NCBI GenBank assembly: GCA_934754425.1
Contig: CAKVIN010000005.1
Span: 1 to 64,000, forward strand
Direction of reading: 5' to 3'
Source: an uncultured Candidatus Melainabacteria bacterium
GTDB lineage: Bacteria > Cyanobacteriota > Vampirovibrionia > Gastranaerophilales > Gastranaerophilaceae
Length of the DNA stretch: 64,000 bases
Made by a program: the position numbers and the translations under genes. Of the stretch, positions 17,010 to 25,673 are shown piece after piece; position 1 is the stretch's first letter; the number at the start of each line of letters is the position of its first letter. Under the pieces are notes generated by a model. It was not told the origin of the DNA and did not search any database. It was given only the letters and a program-made list of their open reading frames with translations.

Positions 17010-17471
17010 CTAAATTTTAGTTAAAAGACTTGCCATTTCAATAGCTGATTTAGCAGCATCAGAACCTTTGTTACCAGCTTTAGTACCGGCTCTTTCAACA
17101 GCTTGTTCTATATTATCGGTAGTTAGAACTCCAAATATTACAGGAATTTCTGTTTCTAAACCAACAGATGCAACTCCTTTTGAAACTTCTGCACAAACGT
17201 AATCGTAGTGAGAAGTAGAACCTTTAATAACTGCACCTAATGTAATTATTGCATTGTATTTTTTTGTTTTAGCACATTTTTTAGCTACTATCGGAATTTC
17301 GAATGCTCCCGGACACCAAACTATATCTATATTATCTTCTTTTACTCCGTGACGCTTAAGTTCATCAACAGCTCCGGATAAAAGCTTTGATGTAATAAAT
17401 TCATTAAAACGTGACACAATTATGCAAAATTTTTCATTAGAAACTGTTAATAAACCTTCAAAAACTGACAT
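17010..17471 (-). CDS. ribH: 6,7-dimethyl-8-ribityllumazine synthase
   Basis: A 153-residue lumazine synthase, the penultimate enzyme of riboflavin synthesis: it condenses 5-amino-6-ribitylaminouracil with 3,4-dihydroxybutanone phosphate. Visible are SRFNEFIT near the start, WCPGAFEIP, the LGAVIKGSTSHYDYVC segment with the catalytic histidine, and PVIFGVLTTDN. Length is normal. AAGGAG precedes the ATG. No other rib gene is in the window and no FMN-riboswitch-like leader is seen. Confidence 0.97.
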   Translation of the reverse strand: MSVFEGLLTVSNEKFCIIVSRFNEFITSKLLSGAVDELKRHGVKEDNIDIVWCPGAFEIPIVAKKCAKTKKYNAIITLGAVIKGSTSHYDYVCAEVSKGVASVGLETEIPVIFGVLTTDNIEQAVERAGTKAGNKGSDAAKSAIEMASLLTKI

Positions 17472-17629
17472 TTACCTTCTCCTTAAATATATTTACATTT
17501 TCATTATACACGATTTTTAAAATTTTAGTACTAAAATAATTAAAAATTACAAAACCTCTAAGTATCTAACCTTCAAATTTAACACTTTTTAACAATTTCA
17601 CTAAATAACATTCATTTACCCTCAATTTG

Positions 17630-17638
17630 TGCTAGAAT
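17630..17638 (+). promoter_or_regulatory. Extended -10 element for a likely leaderless rsgA mRNA
   Basis: TGCTAGAAT (TG, one base, TAGAAT) ends 7 nt before the rsgA ATG, and no Shine-Dalgarno is present. The transcript would begin at or beside the start codon. Confidence 0.45.
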
Positions 17639-17645
17639 TATATTT

Positions 17646-18647
17646 ATGCAAAAGGGACAAATTTTTAAAATCCATTCTGATTTTTATTATGTACATTCTG
17701 ACAAAGGGACTTATGAGTGTAAAATTCGTGAAGTTTTAAAAAAACAGAAGCAAAAAATTTTCGTAGGAGATTTTGTGGAATTCGAGGATGGTGCGATAGA
17801 AAAAATTCTGCCACGAAAAAATTACATTACTCGTCCGACAGTTGCGAATATTGATAGAGTAATTATAATTTCTACGGTAAAAGAGCCTGAACTTAACTTC
17901 ACCCAATTAAACAGATATATTTCTTTTGCAAGATATCATGGTTTAGAAGCTGTTTTATGCTTTAACAAAAATGATTTATCTGAAGATGATAAAACGATAG
18001 AAAAAGTTTTTTCAATTTATCAACCGCTCGGATACGATATTCTTTTTACATCGGCTCTTGAAGGGTATGGAATTGAAGAATTTAAAGAACTTTTGAAGGG
18101 TAAAACTTCTGTTCTTTGTGGTTCATCCGGTGTTGGAAAATCAAGTTTGATAAACGCAATTTGTCCTAATTTAAACTTAAAAACAAAAGAAGTCAGTGAT
18201 AAAACTCAAAGAGGAACGCATACAACAAGACATTGTGAAATTATATCTATTAATGAATACTCAAGAATTGTTGATACTCCTGGGTTTAGTCATTTGAAAT
18301 TTGATTTTTTGATGCCAAATGAAGTGGATTTATTATTTCCTGAGATTTCTCAATATAAAGAATATTGTAAATTTCAAGATTGTTTGCATTTAACAGAAGG
18401 TGGATGTGCGGTAAAAGAGCATTTAGATGAAATTGACGAAACCAGATATCAAGCTTATGTTGAATTTGTAGAAGAAGCAAAAGAATACAAAGAAAAAGTA
18501 AAATATCAAGGTGTAAAAACTGAAACAACTCACAAGCAACAGCACAATAAAACTGCTGTAAAAATAAGTTCAAGAAAACGTGAAAGTGCCAGAAATACAC
18601 AAAAACAGAATATTTATAAGGGTATAGATGATGAAAGAATTGATTGA
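17646..18647 (+). CDS. rsgA: Ribosome small subunit-dependent GTPase A
   Basis: A 333-residue circularly permuted GTPase that checks the decoding centre late in 30S assembly. Order of motifs: an OB-fold at about 1-65, then G4 NKND, then G1 GSSGVGKSS, then G3 DTPG, the permuted order that defines the family. A C-terminal zinc site follows with the cysteines of EYCKFQDCLH and GGCAVKEH. The last 60 residues are lysine- and glutamine-rich. There is no SD before the ATG. The stop overlaps the prenyl diphosphate synthase start by 20 nt, so the three genes 17646-19967 probably form one operon. Confidence 0.96.
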   Translation: MQKGQIFKIHSDFYYVHSDKGTYECKIREVLKKQKQKIFVGDFVEFEDGAIEKILPRKNYITRPTVANIDRVIIISTVKEPELNFTQLNRYISFARYHGLEAVLCFNKNDLSEDDKTIEKVFSIYQPLGYDILFTSALEGYGIEEFKELLKGKTSVLCGSSGVGKSSLINAICPNLNLKTKEVSDKTQRGTHTTRHCEIISINEYSRIVDTPGFSHLKFDFLMPNEVDLLFPEISQYKEYCKFQDCLHLTEGGCAVKEHLDEIDETRYQAYVEFVEEAKEYKEKVKYQGVKTETTHKQQHNKTAVKISSRKRESARNTQKQNIYKGIDDERID

Positions 18648-19506
18648 TTTAGTAAACGAACATTTGGATGAATATTTGCAAATATCTTATCCGGAAGATA
18701 TTTTTAAAGCGATGAAGTATACGCTAATGCTTCCCGGAAAAAGATTAAGACCGGTGATGTGTTTAGAAACTGCAAGATTATTAGGCGCTGATATAAAAAA
18801 AGCAATGCCTGCTGCTTGTGCAATAGAAATGTTGCACGTTCAAAGTCTTATTCATGATGATTTACCTTGTATGGATAATGATGATTTTAGACGTGGTAAG
18901 CCATCTAACCATAAAGTTTTTGGAGAAGCAAATGCTGTTCTAGCCGGAGATGCTTTGTTGACTTTTGCACCGCAGCTTATTATAGAAAAATCAAAAAATA
19001 TTTTATCAATGACACAGATTGTAAGAATTTTACATGAATATACAAAATTTGCCGGTGCTTATGGACTTATAGCCGGACAAGTTGTTGATATTGAATCAGA
19101 AGGTGGTAAGTTTGTAAAATCTCCAAACGAAACATTGGATTTTATTCACTTGAATAAAACTGCTGTTCTTTTCCGTTTAGCAGTCAGAATTGGTGCAATT
19201 GTTGCCGGTGCTGATGATGAAACAATAGAAGAATTTGACAATTTTGCTAAAAAGTTTGGTTTAGCATTCCAAATTTATGATGACATTATGGATGAAATTT
19301 CTTCTTTTGAAGAATTGGGCAAAACTGTTGGTAAAGACAAAAACAGCGGAAAGCTTACGTACGTTTCTTTATACGGCCTTGAAGAAGCAGAAAACAAATT
19401 CAATTATTTGATTAAAGAATGTTATGTTATAATTGAAAAATATCATTCACAAATTTTTGAAGATATATTAGGAAAATTGAAAAACAGAATCGGGAGTATT
19501 AAATGA
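18628..19506 (+). CDS. Polyprenyl (farnesyl/geranylgeranyl) diphosphate synthase
   Basis: A 292-residue trans-isoprenyl diphosphate synthase that joins IPP with allylic diphosphates. The first aspartate-rich motif HDDLPCMDNDD lies at residues 76-86 followed by RRG, the second DDIMDE lies near 220, and GKRLRP near 37-42 binds IPP. The sequence around SLIHDDLP is like both IspA and cyanobacterial CrtE, so the product could be C15 or C20; I leave the symbol open. Start may be 18628 or the next codon (18631), both ATG. It overlaps rsgA by 20 nt and the DUF212 gene by 4 nt (ATGA). Confidence 0.94.
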   Translation: MMKELIDLVNEHLDEYLQISYPEDIFKAMKYTLMLPGKRLRPVMCLETARLLGADIKKAMPAACAIEMLHVQSLIHDDLPCMDNDDFRRGKPSNHKVFGEANAVLAGDALLTFAPQLIIEKSKNILSMTQIVRILHEYTKFAGAYGLIAGQVVDIESEGGKFVKSPNETLDFIHLNKTAVLFRLAVRIGAIVAGADDETIEEFDNFAKKFGLAFQIYDDIMDEISSFEELGKTVGKDKNSGKLTYVSLYGLEEAENKFNYLIKECYVIIEKYHSQIFEDILGKLKNRIGSIK

Positions 19507-19967
19507 GTTTAGGACAAATTTACGGTACAGGATATGAAGTAATTTTAGTTGCTTTTACAGGAATTATAACTGCGCAAATTATAAAGTTCTTGCTACATTT
19601 AGTTATTAAACGAAATATGGATTTAAGATTGTTTACAACAACCGGTGGAATGCCAAGTTCTCATTCTGCAGGAGTTATGGGATTATCAACTGCAGTTGGT
19701 TTAATAAGAGGGTTTGATTCCATAGAATTTGCAATTGCTCTCGGATACGCTTTTATCGTTATGTATGATGCTGCCGGTGTAAGACGTGCAGCCGGTAAAC
19801 AAGCAGCTTGTTTGAATAAAATCATTATGGACTTATATAATCAAGATTTGCAAGAAGCCGGTGGTAAATTAAAAGAACTTTTGGGACATACACCAATGCA
19901 AGTTGTTGCCGGAGCTATTTATGGTATTATCTATGCTTATTTAATACACTATCATGTATTACATTAA
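19503..19967 (+). CDS. Divergent PAP2 family protein (DUF212, YuiD-like)
   Basis: A 154-residue membrane protein with the family signature GGMPSSHSAGVMGL at 48-61, reminiscent of PAP2 phosphatase motifs, and YDAAGVRRAAGKQA further on; two or three hydrophobic segments. Its close linkage to a prenyl diphosphate synthase, an order I recall from cyanobacteria, makes a role in prenyl or undecaprenyl phosphate metabolism plausible, but no reaction is established for the family. ATGA overlap with the preceding gene indicates translational coupling. Confidence 0.92.
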   Translation: MSLGQIYGTGYEVILVAFTGIITAQIIKFLLHLVIKRNMDLRLFTTTGGMPSSHSAGVMGLSTAVGLIRGFDSIEFAIALGYAFIVMYDAAGVRRAAGKQAACLNKIIMDLYNQDLQEAGGKLKELLGHTPMQVVAGAIYGIIYAYLIHYHVLH

Positions 19968-20030
19968 TTGTGTGTGACATATATTTTTGTAAAAAATTAG
20001 CTATATTAAAATATTAGATTTTTTATTTTT

Positions 20031-20039
20031 TGATATAAT
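20031..20039 (+). promoter_or_regulatory. Extended -10 promoter of the autotransporter
   Basis: TGATATAAT; the transcript would start near 20046, with a leader of about 33 nt to the ATG at 20079. GGAG lies in the leader. The -35 region is weak. Confidence 0.5.
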
Positions 20040-20078
20040 TAAGACGAATATTGGAATTAAGAATTGGAGTTTTAATGT

Positions 20079-23000
20079 ATGAAGAATAAATTCAAAGCAT
20101 TGTTGTGCGCTGCCGCTATTCTTAGCACAGTCTCGACAAGCATAGTTTTTGCAGACGATTTGTCGGTTTTTGTTGGACAAGATGTTACAAACAGTACTGA
20201 TACAACATATGACAATATTAACAATCAGGGAATTCTTAATAATACAGTAGGTTTAACTGCTACAGGCAACTTAAATAATGCAAGTATTATTAACAATCAT
20301 TCATCTATTACTGCAAATGCAATAATGAATGCTACTACTTTTAATAATGACGGAACTGTTACCGTAAACGGAACATCATTCACAAATACAGGTGATATTT
20401 TATCTTCGGATACAACTAATCTGTTAGGAGAGTTAAAAATTAATGGTGGTGCAAGTTCAGGCAATATTTTACAAAAAACATTTACAAACAATGGAACTTT
20501 TACAAATGGCGGAACAATAAGAGTTAATGATTTTAATAATGCCGCAACTGTTGAAAATTGGAAAGATATAACAGTTCAAACACTAACAAATGATGGCACT
20601 TTTAATAACAATTCAGGAAATTTGATTGCAAATGCAATACAAAATAATGATTCATTTACGAATAATAGTACAATTGGAAAAATTGATGATACTGTAAAAT
20701 TTGTAAATAATGGCAATTATGTTAATAACGGCACAATTTACAGTTCTGATTTTACTAACAATTCTGGAAAAGATGTTATAAATAATAATATTATTAATGC
20801 AACAAAAGTTATTAATAATGGTAATTTTACTAATATTGGGGCAACAAATTCTAAAGAAATAGAAAACACGGGAACTATAAATAACTCCGGTAATATTAAT
20901 GCTACTACCGGCATTACAAATGACGGAGTAATAAATAATGGTGGAAATATTTCATCTACACTTTTAACAAATAATAAAGAAATTCATAATAATAACACAT
21001 TAAAAGTTGATACTTTGAATAATTCTTTAATCACAAGCGTAATTGATGGAGCAGGAAGTTTAACAATAGCAGAAGGTGGTTCAAATAAAGGCAATATTGT
21101 TCAAACTCAAATTGATATTAACTCAAACGCAAACGGAAGAGCCTTTACTAATGACGGTAGCATTACTGCCGGAGTCTTAAATAATAATTCCAATATGAGT
21201 GGTACAGGTACAATTATTGCTAATGGCGGTACGAATAATGGAAAAATTTCTCAAAATGATATTACGCTGAATGGAGCTTATGTTAACAAGGGTAATATTG
21301 AATCTAATGGTATTTTTACTAACACAGCAGTAATTACGGGTGATGGAAGTATTGTTGTTAAAAATGGTGCAAGTTCTGAAGCTATTTCACAAAAAAACTT
21401 TACAATAAGTAATGGCGGTAATTTTACAAACGAAGCAAAAATTACAACAACCGGAACTTTTACCAATTCTGGTGACTTAACCAATAATAACGACATTGTA
21501 ACTAACACTTTTGTTAATAATGTAAATAGTAATATAACGGGCAATGGTAATCTTACGGTTAATTTAAGTGGCACAAATAATGGAAGTATTGTTCAACAAA
21601 CAATTACTAACGGTAAAAATTTTAAAAATATCGGAAGTGTAACAGCTGATACTCTTAATAATATTGTATCTTCTAATTTTACAAATGAAGGAACACTTAA
21701 AGTTGATAATTTGAATAATAAAGGGACGCTTTTAAATAAAGGCGACTACATTGCAACAAATAATACTATTACGAATGACGGCAATTTTATTAATTCAGGT
21801 GTGAATGCTTCAATCAATGCTGACACAAAAATTGTTAATAATAATATTTTTGGAGTCGATAACAGTGCAAATATAACTATTGATAGCATTGTTAATAATA
21901 ATATTATTAAAATTTCAAACGATTCTGCTATTAATATTAACAATCAAGATGCTAATTTAGGCGGAACGATAAATGTTGTTAAAGGTGATAATAAATTAAA
22001 CATCTCAGGAGCTCAAAATAATGTTTCTGGAATATTAAACATAGGAAATGATGTTGATAATACAGTATTAGAACTTAATAACGGCAATATTTTAAGTGAT
22101 GCGACAATAACTATTAATCAAGCAGGAAAATTATTAGTAAATAATACAAACAGTACGGTTGATTTTAATAATGGTGATGTGATTAATGGAGAATTAAGCC
22201 TTAATAACGGTAACATTAATTTTAATAATTATACTTTTAATTCAACTGCAATAAAAGATAACACTTCTGTTGATATTAAAGGTCCTATGTATACTCAAAA
22301 CGGCGGAGTATTATCTTTGGTAAACGACTCAGCTTTGCAAATTGCTGATTTAGCGCAAATTCAAGGTGGCGATATAAACATTGATACAACCTCTAAATTT
22401 GTAGCTTTATCAGAAAAATCAGGCGGAATAAATCATCTTGCGAATTTGAATACTTCTGGTTTATTTTCAGCAATGAATTCTGCGATTGCAGATTATAATA
22501 TTGATAATATTAATATCGGTACAAATATTCTTGGTACAACAGGAAATCAAGCTGATTTTACAATTGATATTTATGGCAGATGTAATGATCCGGATAAACA
22601 TGCAACAGATAGATTTATAGGAAACAATATTACAGGCAATGGAACTTTAAATATTTCTGATTGGACTTTAGCAGGTGATATTTTTGGTTACGGAGCACCA
22701 TTAGATAGAGTTTTATATTTAGATAATATTTTTAAATATGACAACATTGACTCTACGATTAAGCTCTCTGCAACAAAGAAAGAAGTATTTACTCCGATTG
22801 GTTGGTATCAACTAAACAACCATGGCGGAATTACCGGTAATTATACATTAAATTTAACCAGATTAAATCCGCAAGTATTTAGAGGACAAGTTGCAACTGT
22901 TTCACAATGGCAAAACCAACTTGCTATTGATGATATGTTGTTTAATCATTCAATGGTTCTTCCAAGCTTCAAAGATGAAGATGGAGGAGTTGCCTATTCC

Positions 23001-23843
23001 GGAGTAATGGTAAACAGATATGCTGCTGCAAATCCAATGTTTGCGCCTTATCAATATTCAAGAAAAGATGGTGGATTATGGTACAAAATGTATGGTACTT
23101 TTGAACACTTACAAATGAATAATGGTTTAAGTCGTGTTGGAAACAATGCTTATGGAGCTTTAATCGGTGCGGATTTTGGACTAAAAGAATTAAGAAACGG
23201 CTGGAAATTTATGCCAACGGCATACGTTGGATATAACGGTGCGCATCAGTATTTTGCTGGCATGGGTAGTTATCAAAATGGCGGACAAGCAGGTTTCTTA
23301 GGTACTTGGTATAAAGATAACTTCATAATCGGTGGCTTGGTGTATGGTGGAGTATATGAAAACAGTATGGATATAGCAAGCCATGTTGATAATACATTTA
23401 ACTATTTTGCAGGTGCTGCGACTAAAATGGCATACAATTGGAGATTCCATAGAGATTGGGTGTTACAACCAAATTTAATGGCGGCATATAATTTCTTTGG
23501 TCAACAAAATTGGCACACTAATTATGGTCAAATGGGTATGATGGCTGGCATGCTGAATGGTGTTAACATTGCTCCTGGGCTGAATTTGATTTGGGAAAAA
23601 GAAACATTCAGTATTTACGGAACATTGCAATATATGTATAACGTAAATGGTGCAGTTGGCGGACAAGCCGGTCACGTAGGACTTCCACAATTAGAAATGC
23701 AGAGAGGATATATCCAATATGGGCTTGGTTTTAACAAGCGCTTCTCTGATAGATTTTCCGGTTATTTGCAAGCTGTATTGCGTAATGTCGGTAGAACCGG
23801 TGTTGGCTTCCAAATGGGCTTCAATATTATGCTTGGAAAATAA
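20079..23843 (+). CDS. Asn-rich autotransporter with C-terminal beta-barrel
   Basis: A 1254-residue type V secretion protein. Residues 1-25 are a signal peptide (two Lys, hydrophobic core, end IVFADD). The passenger, about 30-940, is made of imperfect short repeats of the pattern (N/G)-x-hydrophobic-x-N-N-G/x-T/S, extremely rich in Asn, Gly and Thr, as expected for a long beta-helix; short blocks with NGGASSGNI and NGGTNNGKI recur. The last 270 residues, from QLAIDDMLFNHSM, are an aromatic-rich outer-membrane barrel with alternating strands. An adhesin or surface layer role is likely but not shown. The protein implies an outer membrane. A terminator follows at once. Confidence 0.9.
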   Translation: MKNKFKALLCAAAILSTVSTSIVFADDLSVFVGQDVTNSTDTTYDNINNQGILNNTVGLTATGNLNNASIINNHSSITANAIMNATTFNNDGTVTVNGTSFTNTGDILSSDTTNLLGELKINGGASSGNILQKTFTNNGTFTNGGTIRVNDFNNAATVENWKDITVQTLTNDGTFNNNSGNLIANAIQNNDSFTNNSTIGKIDDTVKFVNNGNYVNNGTIYSSDFTNNSGKDVINNNIINATKVINNGNFTNIGATNSKEIENTGTINNSGNINATTGITNDGVINNGGNISSTLLTNNKEIHNNNTLKVDTLNNSLITSVIDGAGSLTIAEGGSNKGNIVQTQIDINSNANGRAFTNDGSITAGVLNNNSNMSGTGTIIANGGTNNGKISQNDITLNGAYVNKGNIESNGIFTNTAVITGDGSIVVKNGASSEAISQKNFTISNGGNFTNEAKITTTGTFTNSGDLTNNNDIVTNTFVNNVNSNITGNGNLTVNLSGTNNGSIVQQTITNGKNFKNIGSVTADTLNNIVSSNFTNEGTLKVDNLNNKGTLLNKGDYIATNNTITNDGNFINSGVNASINADTKIVNNNIFGVDNSANITIDSIVNNNIIKISNDSAININNQDANLGGTINVVKGDNKLNISGAQNNVSGILNIGNDVDNTVLELNNGNILSDATITINQAGKLLVNNTNSTVDFNNGDVINGELSLNNGNINFNNYTFNSTAIKDNTSVDIKGPMYTQNGGVLSLVNDSALQIADLAQIQGGDINIDTTSKFVALSEKSGGINHLANLNTSGLFSAMNSAIADYNIDNINIGTNILGTTGNQADFTIDIYGRCNDPDKHATDRFIGNNITGNGTLNISDWTLAGDIFGYGAPLDRVLYLDNIFKYDNIDSTIKLSATKKEVFTPIGWYQLNNHGGITGNYTLNLTRLNPQVFRGQVATVSQWQNQLAIDDMLFNHSMVLPSFKDEDGGVAYSGVMVNRYAAANPMFAPYQYSRKDGGLWYKMYGTFEHLQMNNGLSRVGNNAYGALIGADFGLKELRNGWKFMPTAYVGYNGAHQYFAGMGSYQNGGQAGFLGTWYKDNFIIGGLVYGGVYENSMDIASHVDNTFNYFAGAATKMAYNWRFHRDWVLQPNLMAAYNFFGQQNWHTNYGQMGMMAGMLNGVNIAPGLNLIWEKETFSIYGTLQYMYNVNGAVGGQAGHVGLPQLEMQRGYIQYGLGFNKRFSDRFSGYLQAVLRNVGRTGVGFQMGFNIMLGK

Positions 23844-23866
23844 GAATTATCTATAATTAAATATTT

Positions 23867-23920
23867 AAAAACTCTTAATTATAAATGCTAAAATTCGCAG
23901 ATAAATAATTAAGAGTTTTT
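23867..23920 (+). terminator. Terminator of the autotransporter gene
   Basis: A perfect 15-bp stem (23867-23881 with 23906-23920) whose right arm ends in TTTTT; the loop is long (24 nt). Confidence 0.75.
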
Positions 23921-24140
23921 GTTTAAAAAAATCTTATTAATTTTTGTAACATACAATTGGTGTATAAGTATTTACATCTTGCATTTAAACCTCTTTTATA
24001 TTACAATTTTCTTGTCAGAAAACAACCCACATTTGAATATACCGTAAATGCCAGAAGATGGTATTTTTAGTATTGGATATTTGAATGTCTATAAATTAAA
24101 AATAATAATTCGTAAAACATTTAAGAAAGGTATTATTAAC

Positions 24141-24761
24141 ATGACAGAAGAAATCAAACAAGTTGAAGAATCAACAGAAGTTACTGCTGAAGTTGCAGCT
24201 CCTGAAGCTAGCGAAGCTGAAGCTCCTGCAAAAAGACAACGTAACAGAAAGAAAAGAGTAGAAACTCAAGAAGTAAAACCTGAATCAGAATGGAAAGAAC
24301 AAGTTGTTCAAATCCGTCGTGTAACAAAGGTTGTTAAAGGTGGTAAAAAATTAAGCTTCAGAGCTATTGTTATCGTAGGCAACCAAAAAGGACAAGTTGG
24401 TGTAGGTTGTGCAAAGGCTTCAGAAGTTATTATTGCTATTCAAAAAGCAATTGCTGATGGTAGAAAAAATCTTATCACAGTGCCTATTTTCAAAACAACA
24501 ATTCCTCACCCAATTACTGGTAAATCAGGTGCTGGCGCTGTAATGCTAAGACCTGCTTCTCAAGGTACTGGTATTATTGCCGGTGGTGCTGTTCGTTCAG
24601 TATTAGAACTTGCTGGTATTGAAAATATTCTTTCAAAATCTTTAGGTTCAAAATCACCTCTAAACGCAGCTAACGCTACATTAGAAGCTCTTAAATCTTT
24701 AAGACCATTTAATGAAGTTGCTAAAAAACGTGGTTTAACAATGGCTGAATTATTAAACTAA
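24141..24761 (+). CDS. rpsE: 30S ribosomal protein S5
   Basis: A 206-residue S5. The frame is open from 24048, but ATG 24141 has AAGAAAGG 10 nt upstream and starts MTEEIKQVEE. Residues 1-50 are an extra charged tail (Glu/Ala-rich, then Lys/Arg-rich) compared with the usual 165 residues. The core follows: EQVVQIRRVTKVVKGGKKLSF, GNQKGQVGVGCAKA, then the C-terminal domain with SGAGAVMLRPASQGTGIIAGG. S5 secures decoding accuracy. First gene of a second ribosomal block; rpsH, rplF and rplR, its usual upstream neighbours, are missing here. Confidence 0.97.
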   Translation: MTEEIKQVEESTEVTAEVAAPEASEAEAPAKRQRNRKKRVETQEVKPESEWKEQVVQIRRVTKVVKGGKKLSFRAIVIVGNQKGQVGVGCAKASEVIIAIQKAIADGRKNLITVPIFKTTIPHPITGKSGAGAVMLRPASQGTGIIAGGAVRSVLELAGIENILSKSLGSKSPLNAANATLEALKSLRPFNEVAKKRGLTMAELLN

Positions 24762-24815
24762 TAGGCTATTTTAATTTAGATTTAAAATGGAATAATAGTT
24801 TATAGAATATAGAAC

Positions 24816-24882
24816 GTAGTGTGGGGAAAGCATTTTTATAAAGAAAAATTGAGTAAGCAAATTCTTAATAAACATTCCCACC
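24816..24882 (+). repeat. Possible enlarged relative of the 423-454 hairpin
   Basis: Begins GTAGTGTGGGGAAAGC and ends CATTCCCACC; GTGGG pairs with CCCAC, with a longer AT-rich interior. It lies in the rpsE-rpmD spacer. Relation to the 32-nt family is suggestive only. Confidence 0.4.
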
Positions 24883-24913
24883 AATAAAAAATAAAATTAA
24901 AAAGGAATAAAAA

Positions 24914-25093
24914 ATGGCAAAACAAATAAAAATCAAACTTGTAAAAAGTTTAATCGGATGCTCAGAAGCACAACGCAGAGTAGCTCAAGCATTAGGTTTG
25001 AGAAAAACTGACCAAGTAGTTGAACATCAAGACAGTGCAACTATTATGGGTATGGTAAACAAAATTTCACATTTAGTAGAAGTGGTTGAATAA
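24914..25093 (+). CDS. rpmD: 50S ribosomal protein L30
   Basis: A 59-residue L30 found by direct reading: starts MAKQIKIKLVKSLIG, then QRRVAQALGLRKTDQVV, and ends ISHLVEVVE, matching the family along its full length. AAAGGAA lies before the ATG. It fills the expected place between rpsE and rplO. L30 binds 23S and 5S rRNA contacts of the 50S subunit. Confidence 0.97.
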   Translation: MAKQIKIKLVKSLIGCSEAQRRVAQALGLRKTDQVVEHQDSATIMGMVNKISHLVEVVE

Positions 25094-25100
25094 AAGACAT

Positions 25101-25187
25101 TAAGTCGTTAAGTCGTTAAGACGCTAAGTTCGTAAAAATATTTTTAAATGAACTTAAAAGCTTAAAGACTTAAAGACCTAAAGACTT
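25101..25187. repeat. Octamer tandem repeats forming a long imperfect hairpin
   Basis: Left arm: TTAAGTCG repeated about three times then degenerate (25100-25133). Right arm: CTTAAAGA repeated three times (25161-25184). The reverse complement of the right unit differs from the left unit at one position in eight, so the arms pair with a periodic mismatch. It lies in the rpmD-rplO spacer. Confidence 0.8.
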
Positions 25188-25223
25188 TTTTGTATTTTAG
25201 AATTAACAAAGAGGACATAAAAA

Positions 25224-25673
25224 ATGACAAATATAACATTAGAAGATTTAAGACCAGCTGAAGGTGCAACTGGTAAATCAAAAAGAGTAGGTAGAGGTCG
25301 TTCATCAGGACACGGTAAAACATCTTGTCGTGGTCATAACGGTGAAGGACAACGCTCAGGCAGAACTGCAAAAAGAGGTTTTGAAGGTGGACAAATGCCA
25401 GCTTACAGAAGATTACCTAAATTGAAAGGTTTCCAAATCATTAATCAAAGAAATTATGCTCAAATTAATGTTGGCAGACTTAACGATTTAGAAATCTCTG
25501 AAATTTCATTAGAATCATTAAAAGAAATCAGAAAAGCTCACCCTTCTTGTGACGGTTTAAGAATCTTAGGTGGCGGAGAAATCAAGAAAGCTATTACTGT
25601 AAAAGCTAACTATGTAACTCCATCAGCAAAAGAAAAAATCGAAGCAGCAGGCGGAAAGGTTGAATTAGTATAA
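25224..25673 (+). CDS. rplO: 50S ribosomal protein L15
   Basis: A 149-residue L15: the basic, glycine-rich N-terminus with KRVGRGRSSGHGKTSCRGHNGEG-type sequence near residues 19-41, then GFEGGQMPAYRRLPKLKGF, and a C-terminal globular part. AGAGG precedes the ATG. The stop overlaps the secY ATG by one base. Confidence 0.97.
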   Translation: MTNITLEDLRPAEGATGKSKRVGRGRSSGHGKTSCRGHNGEGQRSGRTAKRGFEGGQMPAYRRLPKLKGFQIINQRNYAQINVGRLNDLEISEISLESLKEIRKAHPSCDGLRILGGGEIKKAITVKANYVTPSAKEKIEAAGGKVELV

